Translations under genes and position numbers: made by a program
Source: Helopsaltes ochotensis
Lineage: Eukaryota > Chordata > Aves > Passeriformes > Locustellidae
DNA length: 64,000 bases
Reading direction: 5' to 3'
Assembly: GCA_013400155.1 (NCBI GenBank)
Contig: VXBM01000544.1
Location: forward strand, 424,779-488,778
The notes under the pieces: model-generated
Told to the model about the DNA's origin: nothing
The model's database searches: none
What the model saw: the letters and a program-made list of their open reading frames with translations, nothing else
In this document: positions 38,501 through 52,535 of the stretch, piece by piece
Position numbering within the stretch: the first letter of the stretch is position 1
Layout: every line of letters starts with the position of its first letter

Positions 38501-41500
38501 GTAAGAGCTGTGGGAATAATTGTACTTTGACAGCAACAGTACTGTCTTCTTAATGGACCTATTAAAAATGGAAGGGTTCAAATCACTCTCTGCTTTTAGT
38601 AATTTGTTCCAAAAATAAGAGCAGAATTACCCACCTAAATTTTAAATTTTTACAGGACTAAAAAGAGCTCAATGTTGGCAATAATATTTTGATAACACCC
38701 AAGTGTCAAGGTTTTAACATATGCTGGACTGGCCTGAATGTGAATCCTGATTTTCTCATTGGATTTTTCCCTTGTTCAGGAAGAACTCTTGCTGCTAGGA
38801 GGAGATGGACAAGACTTCTGACCCCTGCTCCTGCACTTGCTTAAAAGGGAGGGCAAAGGTCATACAGAAGGAAAAAGGTTTTTCAGTGTAAGGGCAGATG
38901 TAGGTTGGAATTTAGCTGGAGGGAGGGAAAAGAGACGGGAAAGAAAAAAACCATTCAGTCTGCTCACAGCTCTTCTACAAATGCGGAGTTATATGAAACT
39001 CATTTGCAAGGCTTTAAGGATTAAAGTTCTTGCCGAAATACTGTACTGGCACTTGTAGTAAAAATAAATAAAATAGCTTTTTCATTCCCATAAACAGCTA
39101 TTGCACGTCTCTAGTTAGCCTGACTCCCAAGTTCATCCACCTTACTCTCAGCTGCCAAAAGTGCTGTACAGTTTCACTGCATACCCCAGGACACAGACTT
39201 TCTTTCTTCAGTCAAGTTCATCTTTTGTCATTCTTCCTTTAGGATGAGTAGGTGCATTTCCCTAAGAGATAGGACTCTCTGCTGCTCCCTATTTTCCCCT
39301 ATAAGTAGGACTGCTACAAACCTTGCTGCTCTAGTTTGCAACTATTGCTGATCTTCAACAGTTCTTAAAAAAAAGGAAAAAAGGAACAGAAGATGTCCAG
39401 TAGTCAGAGATGCAGGATCAGAAAACATTTCCTAGGGTTTGTCAAAAGAGGACAGGACTGAAAGGTCCCTCTCTTTACTTCTGGTGTGAGTTTACACGAA
39501 CCATTCCCTGCACTCACAGTGAGCAGGAGCTGGAGCTCAATATCCTGTCCTGCAGCAGGTGGTAGGATGACTCTTCACAGCCTCATGACTGTCCCACAAC
39601 ATCAGTAGCTTTTTTCTAGTCCCACTCACCACTAAAGAGGAGAGAAACAACAAATTGCTTTTGGCGACCCTCCAAGCTCCATTAACAAAGATGCAGGGCA
39701 TGGCATATGGAATTTAAGCTGGCCCTTCAAAATAGTGGCCAAAAAGAAAGTTCCTTCTCATTCACCTGGAAGATACGTGCTAAATTTCTGTATTTATAAG
39801 GAATTGTGGTGGCTTAAAACGTGAACCAGCTGTTTGGAGGCTCACTGAGGGAGCTATGGTTGCTGTTCACTCTCGTTTTGAACACCAGCTTGTGTCCAAA
39901 ATTTCAGGGGCTGCAAGGCTTAAATTTCTGGCCACACGACATACAAGAAAGAAACTTCAGAAGAAAAGATCTGCTTTCTTTATAAACAATGGTAATTGAT
40001 CCTAGCCAGCACAACATTAACAAATATAACATAATAAAATTATTTCATGTGTCTGAAACATGCCTGGTTATGTCTTTTACATGTATCTACATAGCTAAAG
40101 AAATACAGAAAGAAAAACAATGCCACATGGTTCTCTTTCTGTCAAATTACTGTATTAAAGAAATATTATACATTTTGCCATTCACAAACAGCATTGGTTT
40201 TATCCTCTTGCTAGTAAGTAATGTAATATAATCACTAATGAACCTAAGAGGTGAGGGTTCGTGCATTTAGTAATAATGAAAACATTGATATCCTTCACAA
40301 GTCAGAGAATAATTTCACAAACTATTGTTCAATATTGTGATACAGTGCATGCCACCTTCACTTGGACTGAAGAAGGAACATTGTTGTTTATATATTTTCC
40401 TTACAAGGCCAACAAATACTGAGATTTGCAAAACATCCCAGAAGGAAGCCTTCTGAAGAAAATTTCACTAAATACTTAATTTCTTGCACATGATCTAATA
40501 TTTGATTGCTTTCTCAATGGTTAGAAAAGAGGAAAAAAAAGGAAAAATAGGGCAAAAGAAAAGGCTCACTAGAAATGAAATCCCTCCTTGAAATTATAAG
40601 CAGCAAGTTGTTTGTTAATTAATTCTGGCCCAAAAACTACTTCTGAATTCATGACTGATCACAAATCCTTATTTTAAAGGCTGACCATTAAGTTATTCTT
40701 GAGGGAGAGATCCAATATTGTTGAAATATCTTAGAGAAATGTGTTTAGATGTATTTTGGCTTTGTTATGACAATAGTGACCATAACCCTTGCCTTGATAT
40801 GAAGGAATGTGTGTATCTCACAGGAAAGTTGCAACCTTTTGCACCTAACCCCATCTCAAAAATCCCAACCTCAGCACTACTGTGTTGTCATAAGAAGCTT
40901 CACCAGAAGCATAAGTGATAGAGCAGACAGGGCTGGGAATTAGCAGGAAACATTTCTATCTCAGACCATCCTGAGCTATCAGGGGCTCTGATGACTTAGA
41001 CTTTCTCTCAGATGAGATAAAAACCAGAGGTCTTAGCATCTGGTGGCCATTAGGAAGCTAAGAGATACTGGAGCTGTTAGACATTGAATCCTGGTCATAT
41101 TCCAAGACAAATAAGTTCCTTCCTAAAAAAATTCCTTGCTGTTTCAGAAAAAATTATGTATTCTTCTAGCCACCCAAAGGTGCTGTACAATGTTTATTGG
41201 TGTGCTGCAAAACAAACCACAAATACTGCAGGAACACACTGCACTCCACAATGACAAAACACTCATTTCATCTGTTTAATCTGTTGTCTGATAACGGCTA
41301 TGTTAGGTTTTGTTACCAGCACAACTACCCTGAACCCCCATTCCCCAGAGTGATGGAATGTGGACAGGCTGCACACCCTGCAGTGGGGACCTACAGAAAT
41401 AATTTACATGGATTAAATCCTTTTAGAGCTGCTGGAGTCTTACTGCAAGGAGTATCATCCTTCTGTAGATCTCTCATGCACACCCACATGCCAATTTCCA

Positions 41501-44500
41501 ACAGTGTGCACACCATGAAAAACAGTCTTTGTGCCAGAGGTGAGCACCGACATTCCTTGTGTCAGTCAGTCATCTGACCTTGGTGCTCACAAAATTACCC
41601 CTCTTACCACCCTCCTTTGGTCAGAAAAGGACTCAGGTTATTAATAGTTATTCTCCAAGTCCTAATTAAATGGATAAATTAGCTCCAAAACTAGATTGGC
41701 TAAATATCCTGTTCTCCTTTACTCTTCTTCCAGAGATAAAAAGTGTCAGTGAGAGGAACTGAATAACTAATCTGGATATGATGTCAAATTTACCCTGAAA
41801 ACTCTTTCCACCTGCTGTTACTGTTCTTTGAGATTCCCAGGAGGTCAAAACTAAGCAATAGCTGTATATAAACATACACCCACACGGATTTTTACTTGAA
41901 TCAAGTATAATAGCTTTGGATAGTCTAATGTTAGTCTGACCCAAGGATTACAACCCTGATTAATTTCTGTACTTGTAAGAGGAGTGTGCAATGTTCTCAG
42001 AGTGAAAAACGAGATGTCTTTTCTGGCTGGGGCAGATTTTCCCTCAGTAAATGAAGTAATTTGATGTTTTCTAGAAGACTAATGTTTCTGTTGTTGCAAG
42101 GCAGAGAAAAGAATGATCCTTTTGGATTGCTGACCATCGATTCAAAAGATTTATGATCTGAGCTATCACATCAACAATCAGCTTAACAATAAAATCCTGC
42201 TGCAGAAAGGTTCCTTTTTTATGGTCCCTATTTACACAGCATAAAGCACAGCTGTGCTCTGAGCTCACCAACCTGCCACAAGAGCGAGAAAGAACAGTTT
42301 TGGAAGCAATGACAATTGTTTCCAAGACTTTCCACAGCCAGATGATTACCATCACCTTCCTACCGCAGTAAGTGATTTTAAATTAAAATCAGTCTTGAAA
42401 CTCCACTTCTATACCCATGAACAACATTTAACTCAGGTATTCTCTAGGTTTTTAGAGACAGAGAAGCTGGCATCCTTAACCAGAGTGAATATCAGAGGAA
42501 GCTGTGCGTACACAGTTTCTTAAACAGCAGCAGCACAGCTCTACAGTTGGTGTGATGAGACTGCCCCTTGCTGAGCAATATTTTCCCAGGATTTCTTTAG
42601 GTTTCACACGTATCTGGCAGGTTGCAAATCTTTTGAAGTAGGGATTGTGTTTCAACTCTGATTTTTCATGTATGAGAGCACAGTAGGGTCAGATGTGGTG
42701 ACCTGAGTTCACAGGTGGGAGCATTACAAACCTAGATAAACACGTGAGAAAGTTCACAGCTTCATAAAGTTGTGAGTTTCAGAGAAAAAAGTATTTCATG
42801 TGCACATGGAGACACTTAAACCTCATAGATTTTTAACAGAGCTGATAGAAGTACTATCTGAAGAGTATTTTTGAAAAGTAAAATCTGAATAAGACTGCAT
42901 GCTCTGGACTTCTAATAAGTGCTAGATTTCCTTCCTCTAGCCGCAAGAAAAACAATTCACAGCTATCTATACTCCCACATTCATCACACAGACAAACCTG
43001 CTGTGACAGGCACAAGGCCTACACTTGCCGTGGGAGAAATAATATCAGAGCTAAAAATTCAGCTGTGAACTGATCCAAACATTGAGCTCCTAACCTCCCC
43101 CCCATGGGAGACAAACAGCGAGAGCAGGGGCTGGACATTGTACACCCTGACACCCCGCAGGCCCCTTTGTGCTACGGAATACATTAATAAGGGCAAAAGG
43201 TTATTTTCCAGCAAAGTTTGGAAATTAAATTCTATAGAAAACCGAACAAAAGGTTACATGAGTGTTCCTTTATCTATGAGCAGTGGGCTCAAAAGAAAGC
43301 ATTTCATTTCGGGTTTTGCCAAGGTGTCCTAACAACGGCAGGTTATATACCACAGGTACTCTGCAAACAAGGCTAAATTAATTATTATCATGTTTCAGCC
43401 AAATGTATGACCTGAGAAAAGTTTCAAATTAGTTTTTTCACTAAATTCATTTCAGCTAAGACCTTTGATAATAAACAGTATGGAAAGAGTAACTGAAAGA
43501 AAGAACATACTTTATTTGATTACTTTTAAAGCACATAGACTTGCAGAGTGGCGCAAATGGGAAATAAAGAATGAATTAAGATGTTGCCCAGTTTATTTAG
43601 TTAGATAAGTTATCCTAAGATATAAGTTGTCCAACTTATTGGTATTTAACCCAGCTACAGAAATATTCCCTGCCTCACACTGAAGAACACATCTTGTGCT
43701 GTGAGGTTAGCACCAAACCAGACACTGAAGTGCCAAAGGGACACAGGAGAGGCTCGCTGAGGACACTCAGGACCAGCTGCCCTCCATCCTCCCTGCTCAC
43801 ATGTGCACCCACACACAGGCCAGGCACAGCCTCCTGCTAGGAAATGGCAAACAAGATTCCTGGCACCTGGCAGGCTTCTCTGCTGGAGTTTCTCACTCCA
43901 TTTAACAGCTTTTCTCCTCCCACTCCAGCTCATCCAAAGGCAGAGCAATTAAAAGCATTGTTTAGAAAAGGTTCAATCAATTACTGTCTTTTAAGAACTG
44001 AACTTTGTTCTGAACACTTAACTGTGTCCAGGGTGCATCAAACATGACATAACCAAAACAGCACGTCCTGCAGGCCAGAGAGGATGATTTATATCTTCCT
44101 TTCCTGCTGTCCAACTCAGACCTTTCTAATCAGATCTCCATCCAGCTTGTCAGATATCCTACCTCAAACAGGTCCAGGTGCCAATGACTTCCTACAAAGA
44201 CGCAGGAAACCACATAGTTGACAGGTCTGAGATAATCCAGTCTCAGGAAAATCACCTCCTGATTTCCTCTTCTGATTTCCTCAGCAGTGCTTCAGTCAAA
44301 CATCCAGATGTTACATGACAGGTCCCTACAGGCAAGCACCTGACCTAAAAGCTGTGGGAGAAACCCTGATACTTTAAAGACAGTTTTGTTTTCTCCTGGT
44401 TTCCTCAAATAAGCTTTAGGGATAGAAACTGACATCTTATTTTAGATATTAAAAAAAATAGCACGTGCTACTCTTAAAACAATAGCTTTCTAAAGTTACT

Positions 44501-46949
44501 AGTTAAGACATTAAATCCTTGGTGCTTTTAAACCCAACCCTCTTGTAATACTTCAAGGAAAAAAATGTGCCATCACCTGTATCCCTGTGTAAAATACTAT
44601 ATTACTTTATGGTTTTATTTATATTATGCCTTTAAAATTTGAACAAAAAAAGTAACATTAACTTTGTTCTGTTTCTTTACACAAATGCTTTTTGATTGGT
44701 ACAGTTTAATTTTTAACGTAATACTAATTTCTAGCCAGCCTCATGGCACCTGAGTGGAATATATGTAAAGAACAAGATTTAGGTAAAGTCTTCAGTGTTG
44801 TGAAATTCAAACTGAAATTCAAACCTGCAATCGGATCAGTTTTTACAAAATATATATTTTGTATGTTATTATCATCATTCTCTATTCACACCTATTAGAA
44901 GAGCTAGTACATTAGTTATGAAAATCAAGAAAGAAAAAATACTTGCATCCCCTTAGGAACTTGAGGAAGACACAAACAAGCACTCATTCAACTCCCCACT
45001 AAATTTGCTTTAGTATTACCAACAGTTATCTGCCTTGAGGCAAAGCTTCCCCTCTGAGAGCAGCTCCCTCCAGCACAATGCCTTGAAAAAAGGGAAAAAT
45101 ACATGCAATTTTTCATTAACAGGCATACAAACCACAGGGAACAGTATGATTATTATACAGATAGCTACAAACATGGCATGGATTATTTAAGAAAGTTACA
45201 CAAAGCCATTCATCAAGCTATATTGATAATAGAATCTACAATTCTTTATGCCACAACCAAGTCCTCATGTTTTATCTAAAAAATACTAGCTTCCTGCCCT
45301 AACCATAAAATGTCTGATAGAAGTCAATATCCTGCTACAGTTTCTTGATACCATCACCCAGGAATTAGTGATTTCAGGCTTATCAAGAGCAGAGGCTCTT
45401 GGTTATAAACTGAGCAAGCACTGTAAATTTCACAACTCTGTCAAGTAATTGAATGAATTGTGGTGGTTTCATCCTACAGAGATAATCTGGATCCAAAGAG
45501 CATTTGAATTCCTTTCCCATAGTGGTTTTATGATGAACTGAATGGAAGCAGGTCAGCGCTTCTGTGCAATTTTTTCGAGATACAAGTTGATACTAGTGCT
45601 ACTTTGATACAGTGGGAGGTAACATCTAAATAATCGGGTTTAAGATGCCACTGACATTCGATATGTAAGGAAAATTAGGATAACTCATGCCAGACACTAA
45701 ATAAAATTCCAAAAGAAAGTGAGGCCCCCAGTGACACACTATGTAAGGTGCAGACTAAATTTTCAGTGACATCAGTTGAACACAGTAGCCAGAGCACAAC
45801 TGACAGCAGTGTAAGTGCTTTTTAATCATCTTCACCTTTCTCACAGTCACATCCACAGCTTCTAAGGGTCTGACAAAACACTTCCACTGCCTATCTAGAA
45901 AAGTTAAAGAAAATTAAAGAAAGCTCAGGACATTCTTCGCAAAGACTAATCCTGCTTTTCCCTTTTTAAAACAAAACCACGCAGATAAGGAAGGGGTGTA
46001 AATCTGAGATCTGCGAGCTGCTGGGTTGCAGAAAGGCCCCTCTAAACAAGTATGTCGTGGAGCTAGTCTGTACCTGTGTCTCACTGCACATTCCTCTGGC
46101 AAAGGAATTCAGGCCTGAAACCTGGTACCCCTCTGCCCTCCTCTGAGTGAGTTCATAACACCGGAGTGAAGAGGAGGGAAGTAACTTTCTCACTGGAATT
46201 TCTTTAATGGAAATTACAAGAACACATCTTGATGAAACAGATGCTGGAAGTATTTTGCCTGGTTGTTCACAAAGAATACTTATATATAGGAAACATACAA
46301 CTACTTCAGGAAAACTTATCTCTGGTAAGTTCAGCGTTATCATATAATCCAAATAAAACCTGTAGCCAATATGACTGCACAAAGATGCCTGGGCTGACAG
46401 TCTTCTGTGCAGAGAAAACTGTAAAACATTCAAAATGTGGACAGTAACTTAGTAAAATAAAAACTTCAACAGAACTACCAAAAAAACCCCTTAAAGTTGC
46501 CTTTTACTAGCCTTCATTTACTTCTATCCAAAATACTTGGTAAACAATTTGGTTTGTGATTCATAAAGTATCCTTGAATGGAGTTGAAAATTCATATTAA
46601 TTAATTCTACTCTACCACTGACAGACTGTAGTTTCACTAGATGGATTTTAATCCTTGCCTCTCCTCTCTGAAAGATGCGCAGAACTTGGCTGGATAGCAC
46701 AAACCTGAAAGATAAAAATCAAGCAGATTCTTTAGAAACTTTACAGTCTCACGCTTGCCTATAGAAGAAAGTGCAATCGAATGGAGAGCCTTTAAGTAGC
46801 CATAATTACTTTTTACAGTTTTGTGCCTTATTGGTTAGAGGCTCGAGCTTTCAAGATCTCCAAAGGCAGATTGCACAAGTGCCCTCACTTAGAGAGGAGC
46901 CTTAGGGCATGCAAAGCACACGGTGCAACAGTTCAAAGCAGCAAAACTC
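35542..46949. other. Intronic DNA, no gene recognised
   Basis: About 11.4 kb of AT-rich sequence. The only structure noted is a perfect 12-bp duplication at 44801-44824. Longer frames (41197-41577 + of 126 codons; 45966-46433 - of 155 codons) lack recognisable domains and are best treated as chance. Confidence 0.55.
44801..44824 (+). repeat. Perfect 12-bp tandem duplication
   Basis: TGAAATTCAAAC occurs twice head to tail with no mismatch. Confidence 0.9.
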
Positions 46950-47430
46950 GATTCGTGACTTGAGGCAAAGCTTTCTTCACACATCCAGGACAGTGATCCC
47001 AGTGCTCAGCCTGGCCCAGTGCAAGCACAGCTGAAAATCGCTCGGGGGTGAAAGACAGCACAGCACCGCAACCAGCGATTATGTACTTTAAAGCAAAAAC
47101 TGCAACGTGGTTCTTTGTATTACATACGGAAACAGTGTGAAATGAACGCAAGAAATGAACCCTAGAGAAGGGTCGAAAGGGGTCAAGCGTTGCTCTAACT
47201 TCAACAGGCACGTTCGGGGCAGCGTTCAACCCATCCTGCAGCTCTGCAAACGGAGGGGCTGCAAACCCATTGTGCCTTCAATGGAAAACGTGCTCTGCCC
47301 CACTAAAGATGTTCTGACCCAGCCCCCTGCTCGTACAGTCCCAGAAGGGCAAAACCTCCCGGGTGGTTTTCCCCAGACCATCGAGGTGTGGGAGCCCCTC
47401 GGGTCCCTGAAGCTCCCAACACTGCACACG
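46950..47430. promoter_or_regulatory. Weak CpG-rich patch inside the intron
   Basis: This roughly 480-bp block carries about 20 CpG dinucleotides (for example near 47015-47045, 47100-47130, 47170-47220 and 47385-47435), whereas neighbouring intron has long stretches with none. It also contains the start of the longest gap-free ORF outside the main CpG island (47155-47643 +, 162 codons). A hypomethylated regulatory element, an alternative promoter or a lncRNA start would fit. No core promoter motif is obvious. Confidence 0.35.
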
Positions 47431-48585
47431 GCCCGGGGCCAAGCCATTCACATGGAAATTGAGATACAGGTCAAACCACAGTTTGGAGCTCACTCTAATT
47501 ATCTAGGCAGATTTTGGTTTAATCCTAACAAGATTATACATTCACAGAGATTAAGGTTGTTAAAAGTACCACAGAGCAAACCATATAATCGCTACATCGA
47601 AGAGACCATTAACTATTCTGTTTATGGTCACCAACTCATTTAACTTTAAAACCTCTGTGGTATTCAAAGAAATTTTCTGTATCTGTGGTAAAAGTAGGCT
47701 AAGGAGCTGACATTTACTTTGGTGACAAGAACACATTTGTGGTTTGAGAGCGGCTTCTTTTCATCATCGTATTAACATATTTTCTCTACATTTTTCTTAC
47801 ATCTTACACCTTTTCAAGCCACAGCAAAAAGCCAAGCATATGTAGAAAGAGATTTCACAGGCTGTTTCCAGTTAAAGCCAAAACTACTTTATTGGCTTAA
47901 AAATGCACTACTCTTCCTTTATAAAAATGATCACAAAGTTTACAAGAAGAGACAGCTGTTAAAAACCTGAGTTTCTGATGAAAACAGAAAACTTTTGCTA
48001 AATAGCAAGCAATGTGTTTGTGTCACACCTATTTGCCTAGCAGAGCAAAAAAGCACACACATTTCAAAAATGCACCTTACTTTTGCCACCCAGGGCTTAC
48101 TAGAAATCACCTCAGTCATCCCACCAGAGCAAGGCTCAGCACACTTCTATCATTTCTGGTAAAATGTAAATCCACATTTCCATGTAAAATGTGTAATCCA
48201 GGAGCCATCAGCCTCACCCTCCAGCCAAACCCACGCTCCATACGTGCTGCACTCCATGGATAGGGCATTTACAGAGATACACTGATCTTACAGATAAGGT
48301 TCCAGCTTTTCAACCCCTCACACACGCTTTGGCAAGAGTCTAAAACTTCACAAGGAAGGCTGAAGCTGAAAGCCTACAGGCTCCTTTTATGGCAAAGTCT
48401 GAAGACTACTATAAATTCTTAATTTTCCAAGCTTGCTTTTTGCTCCTGCAGGCTATGTTCTTCCAGTTGAGTTACACCCTACTTTGTGGATAGCTTTAAT
48501 CATCCAAGTACAATACAATGATTCACCTTCCTATTGTTTTGATGTGTTTCCACTACAGTAGTAGCAATAATTCCAAGTTGCTTTT

Positions 48586-48615
48586 AAAAAAAAAATTAAA
48601 TTTTTTTTTTTTTTT
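48586..48615. repeat. A-run/T-run foldback
   Basis: Ten A, then TTAAA, then fifteen T (48601-48615) form a simple A/T inverted repeat able to fold on itself. It is low complexity. Confidence 0.85.
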
Positions 48616-51600
48616 ACAGAGCAAGCAGTATCTGCACAATATTTCACAGCAAAGTTTTATATAAGGAGAACTATTACAACTTTAAAATGCTCCCGCTCCT
48701 CTTTGGGAAAGTCAAGCCATTATTCAGTGTGTCAATCTATTTAACTTTGTTACAGTGATGATATGCATTTATATATGCATTTCTCAAAAAACAACTTGCC
48801 AGCTTACAAATTCTAAACTTTAACTTCAAGTATTAAGAGTAATAGTTTCATCACTTTTACAATTTCATGGTTTTCTGAGGAAACATTTTGGTTTAAAAAT
48901 TCTTTTAAGAACTAAGCATTATTTCATGTCCACAGAGAGATACCTTACTACTTATGAGGGCATGACCTTCATAAAAATAATAACTTCAATGATTCAAACA
49001 GATGGATAAGGAATGTAAGAAATTGATTTGAAAACACTCAAATACAATGTGAGCAGGTAAAGTACATGCAGTAATTTTAAAAAGCTGGGAAAAGCACTGA
49101 CTTGCCACTACTTAGAGCTTTAAAGTGATGCTGCTAGCAAAAAATAGAGTTGGTGGCATTTAAATTGTGGAGATTTGAAGAAGCACAGGAGCACTCATAA
49201 GTCCATTTCTTGCTTAACTGCACTTTCATTTTCCTCTGCTCTGATTTTTAGGTCAAAACCAACCCCTCCAAACAGTGCTAGAAATTAATTTATGCAGTTG
49301 GCTTTGGGCTTACTCTGTACAAATGCTTCATCCTAATCTCCAGAAAACTGCACGTCTGGATCTATCTACCAGCGAAAAAAGATATGCTAAGGAAACAGTT
49401 AATGTTGCTGTTGCTACCTTGTTTCTAACCTTCCTCCTTTAATGGAAATAAAGAAATGACAAACACACAAAACCGAAGAAAAGTAAATATTAGTTACAGA
49501 AACTTCGATGTGTTGTCTTTTCCAGCTAGCTCCCAATCAGCCCAGCTACAACACCTAGGTGACAATTAGATCTGCCCTGTGTTGTGCATCACACCGGGGT
49601 CTTGCCAAAGGCTTGCGTCAAGCACGGAATCGTTTGTTCCTGCACACACGAGGTGCAAACCTCTTAGAGAGATTTGTGCAACAGAGATTCCTGGGCAACA
49701 GGCACCGACACGTCCTCGCTGCTGCTGCTGGGAGTGAGGCATCAGAGAAGGCACTGAGGGATTAACAGCGGCGATGCTGGCAGCCTCCCTGGCTGTTAAA
49801 GCACAAAGGAGAGACAGAAAGGCAGAGGAGCTCGTGAGCACGTTGGGGCAAGGGCTGCAGGCTGTATGAAGTAGATCCCAGCCAAAGAGGAGAAAAGAGA
49901 GCAGTGAGTGAAAAAGGCAAACTCAGAATACAGTAGCTATTGCATCTCAGTGGACTGAAGCAAATCAGACCAATTTGGTTCACAGAGTTGATTCTCTCAG
50001 TGTTAAGGTATCCAAGTGAGAAGAGACTATGCAAACTGGATGGTGCTGGTTTAGTGGCCCCAAGAGGTTGACACAACCAAAGCTAATCAAAATTCTGCAG
50101 AAACAACAAGAAGGCAAGCACAGACCAGAGGGGTGTCTACAGCTTTGTATCCATTTGGGTATGAGCAGCATCAGAAGGCCAGCAAAGTCACCTCTGACCA
50201 GCAAGAACTGTTAAAAAATGAGGCAAAGAAGCCAAAGAAGCAGCAGATCCATGAAACAGTTCCTTTGACTTGGTATTTTTGTTTCCTCTTTGTGTTTCTT
50301 CAGACCTGAGAGAAGAGGAAACCATTCTGAAAAGAAAAGATGGATTTGATTATAAGTAGTAGATTATTGTCAACAACTTTTTAAAGTAGAAGGTTTAACA
50401 CAGCTCCTGGAAGCTGCAGCAACACAACTTCCACATAAATTGCACCATCAGAGAAGGGGAAGTCATAAGGAAAGACTCAAGGCAGGCTGAACTGCAGGAA
50501 GTCTGTGCAAAAAGCACAGGAACAAATTATTTGCTTTTCCCATTTATTTTCAGATTTATTGCCTAAACCTCTAAATTTCCTTTTTTTCAGGGTACAGGTA
50601 ACAAGAACTGCATGATTCCACTCTAAATGCTCTTTCTGTTCAGACTTGTAAATGGAAATAAGTATGTAAAGCACAGTCAGGGTTTATAGCTTTTCCAGGA
50701 GAGGAAGAGCCCTTTTGGGTTATATGAGTATCTAGAAAAAGAAAGAACAACAAAACAAAGCCCCAACCATCTAAAGAAATTAAGTTCATAATGTCAGTGC
50801 CTGATCTCCTTTCCCACTGATCTTTCTCCAATAACAGTCAGCACTGCAGTCACTATCAAGACTGTATTTTGCAGGCACCCTCTAACAAGCAATTCAGCCT
50901 CCTTCTAATCCCTTTTGAAACAGACTGACCTTGCTAGAACAATCCCTTCCACAGCCAACAACAGAAAAGCTTTCACTTTATTTTTTCCACAATAGTCCTT
51001 ATTTTGAGACTTGATTTTCAGAGAACTTGAAAATAATCTATCAATGAAAACTTAAAAAAATTCTTATTTTTAGTTCTTAGTCATCATTATAACATTTATG
51101 CTGAGATACAGGCATTACCAAACCCTCCTCATGAAGGGAAGATTATCTACAGCAAAGAAGAACAAAGAGGGAGAAGCCCCAGCATGAAAAACTCTGCCAC
51201 CTTTAGGGACACCAGCATAACAATAGCAGTCCTTTAGTCAAGGGAACACAGTGGCTGGTGCCAATGCTCGTCCAAAAAAAGGAAATAAAATGCCTCTTCA
51301 GGTCACACAGCCAGCCTTAAATGGAGAATGCTATCACGAAAGCTCTTCAGAACACAATCACACACATTACTTCACTTCATAGCTGCCGTAACCTGACACG
51401 GTATCTGAGTGCCAGATAAAATGCCACTTGCTCAGTTGTCGTCAGCACATGGAAAATATTCAGCAAATCAGCAATTATTTGTTCAAATGGCAAAGTATAT
51501 CCAGCTTTAAATGAAAATTTCCCCTAAAATGAAATGTCTTAGCAAGAGCGAGAAAATTAGCACTGGCATCAACAATCAGTTTCTTTTTTTAGTAATTCTC

Positions 51601-52469
51601 CTTATTTTGCTGCAGAACCAGAGTATAATTCCTATTATTTTACCATTAACCTGTTCTTATTCAAACTTGACCTTTGCAGAAGGACCATTCTCAATGCAGA
51701 ACATAAATCTTCACCAACAAGTGCCTCCACAACTATGCATTCTTGCAGATTAGAAGCTGCCTTGTCTGGTAAGCAAATCCTGAGATTTATAAGATCAGGT
51801 TGGTATTTTATATTATTTCTGGAATTCCGTAGACTCCTTCCTTATAAAAGTAACTTTACTGGATATACTAGGTTTTTTTTCCCAATAAAGTTTACGGCTA
51901 CAGAAAGATACAACTGTAAAAGTCAAGTCACAGAAGGGTTGTATGCTTATAAATACTGATTAAAATGGCAAAGGAAAGGTCAAAACTTTATAAATACCTC
52001 TTAATGGACAACATCATATTTGCAGAAATTGAATTGGAAAGAGTTACAGTAAGAGCTACAACTCTGGTTTTAAATATCCATAATTAAACAGTTAATTTTC
52101 CCCCTGTCAGAGGCTCTGGAACAATATTTATTTTTGGCCATTGAAAACAAGGAGTTGAGTTCAATTAAGCTGGTCCAGTACATATTGAAGGAAAAGACAC
52201 TATGAAGCATTTGTATCATAGATATAAAAACAACAGAAAACACACAGAAAACCTGGGATATATTAAGACACAGATAAATAAGATCACTTGGGCTAGCTTG
52301 TCACAAAATAGCAGAGCTTCAGTTACTCAAAATAGAGCAGAGTTCCCAGAACTGGTTTTAGCACACAATTTTTGTTTGCCTTACTTGGATACTGAAGATG
52401 TTCTGCTGAATGAGATATCAAGTGCTAGGAAAAAGAAGTGGCTGTAGTTATTCTGCACATTTATTAGCT

Positions 52470-52535
52470 AAAAAAACCCCAAAAATAAAGAAACAAAACC
52501 AAACCAAAGACCACAAAACAACAAAGAAACCCACC
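52470..52535 (+). repeat. Degenerate A/C-rich low-complexity tract
   Basis: AAAAAACCCCAAAAAT followed by AACAAAACCAAACCAAAG and AACCCACCC words make another irregular A4C2-like tract, similar to 22939-23000. Confidence 0.6.
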
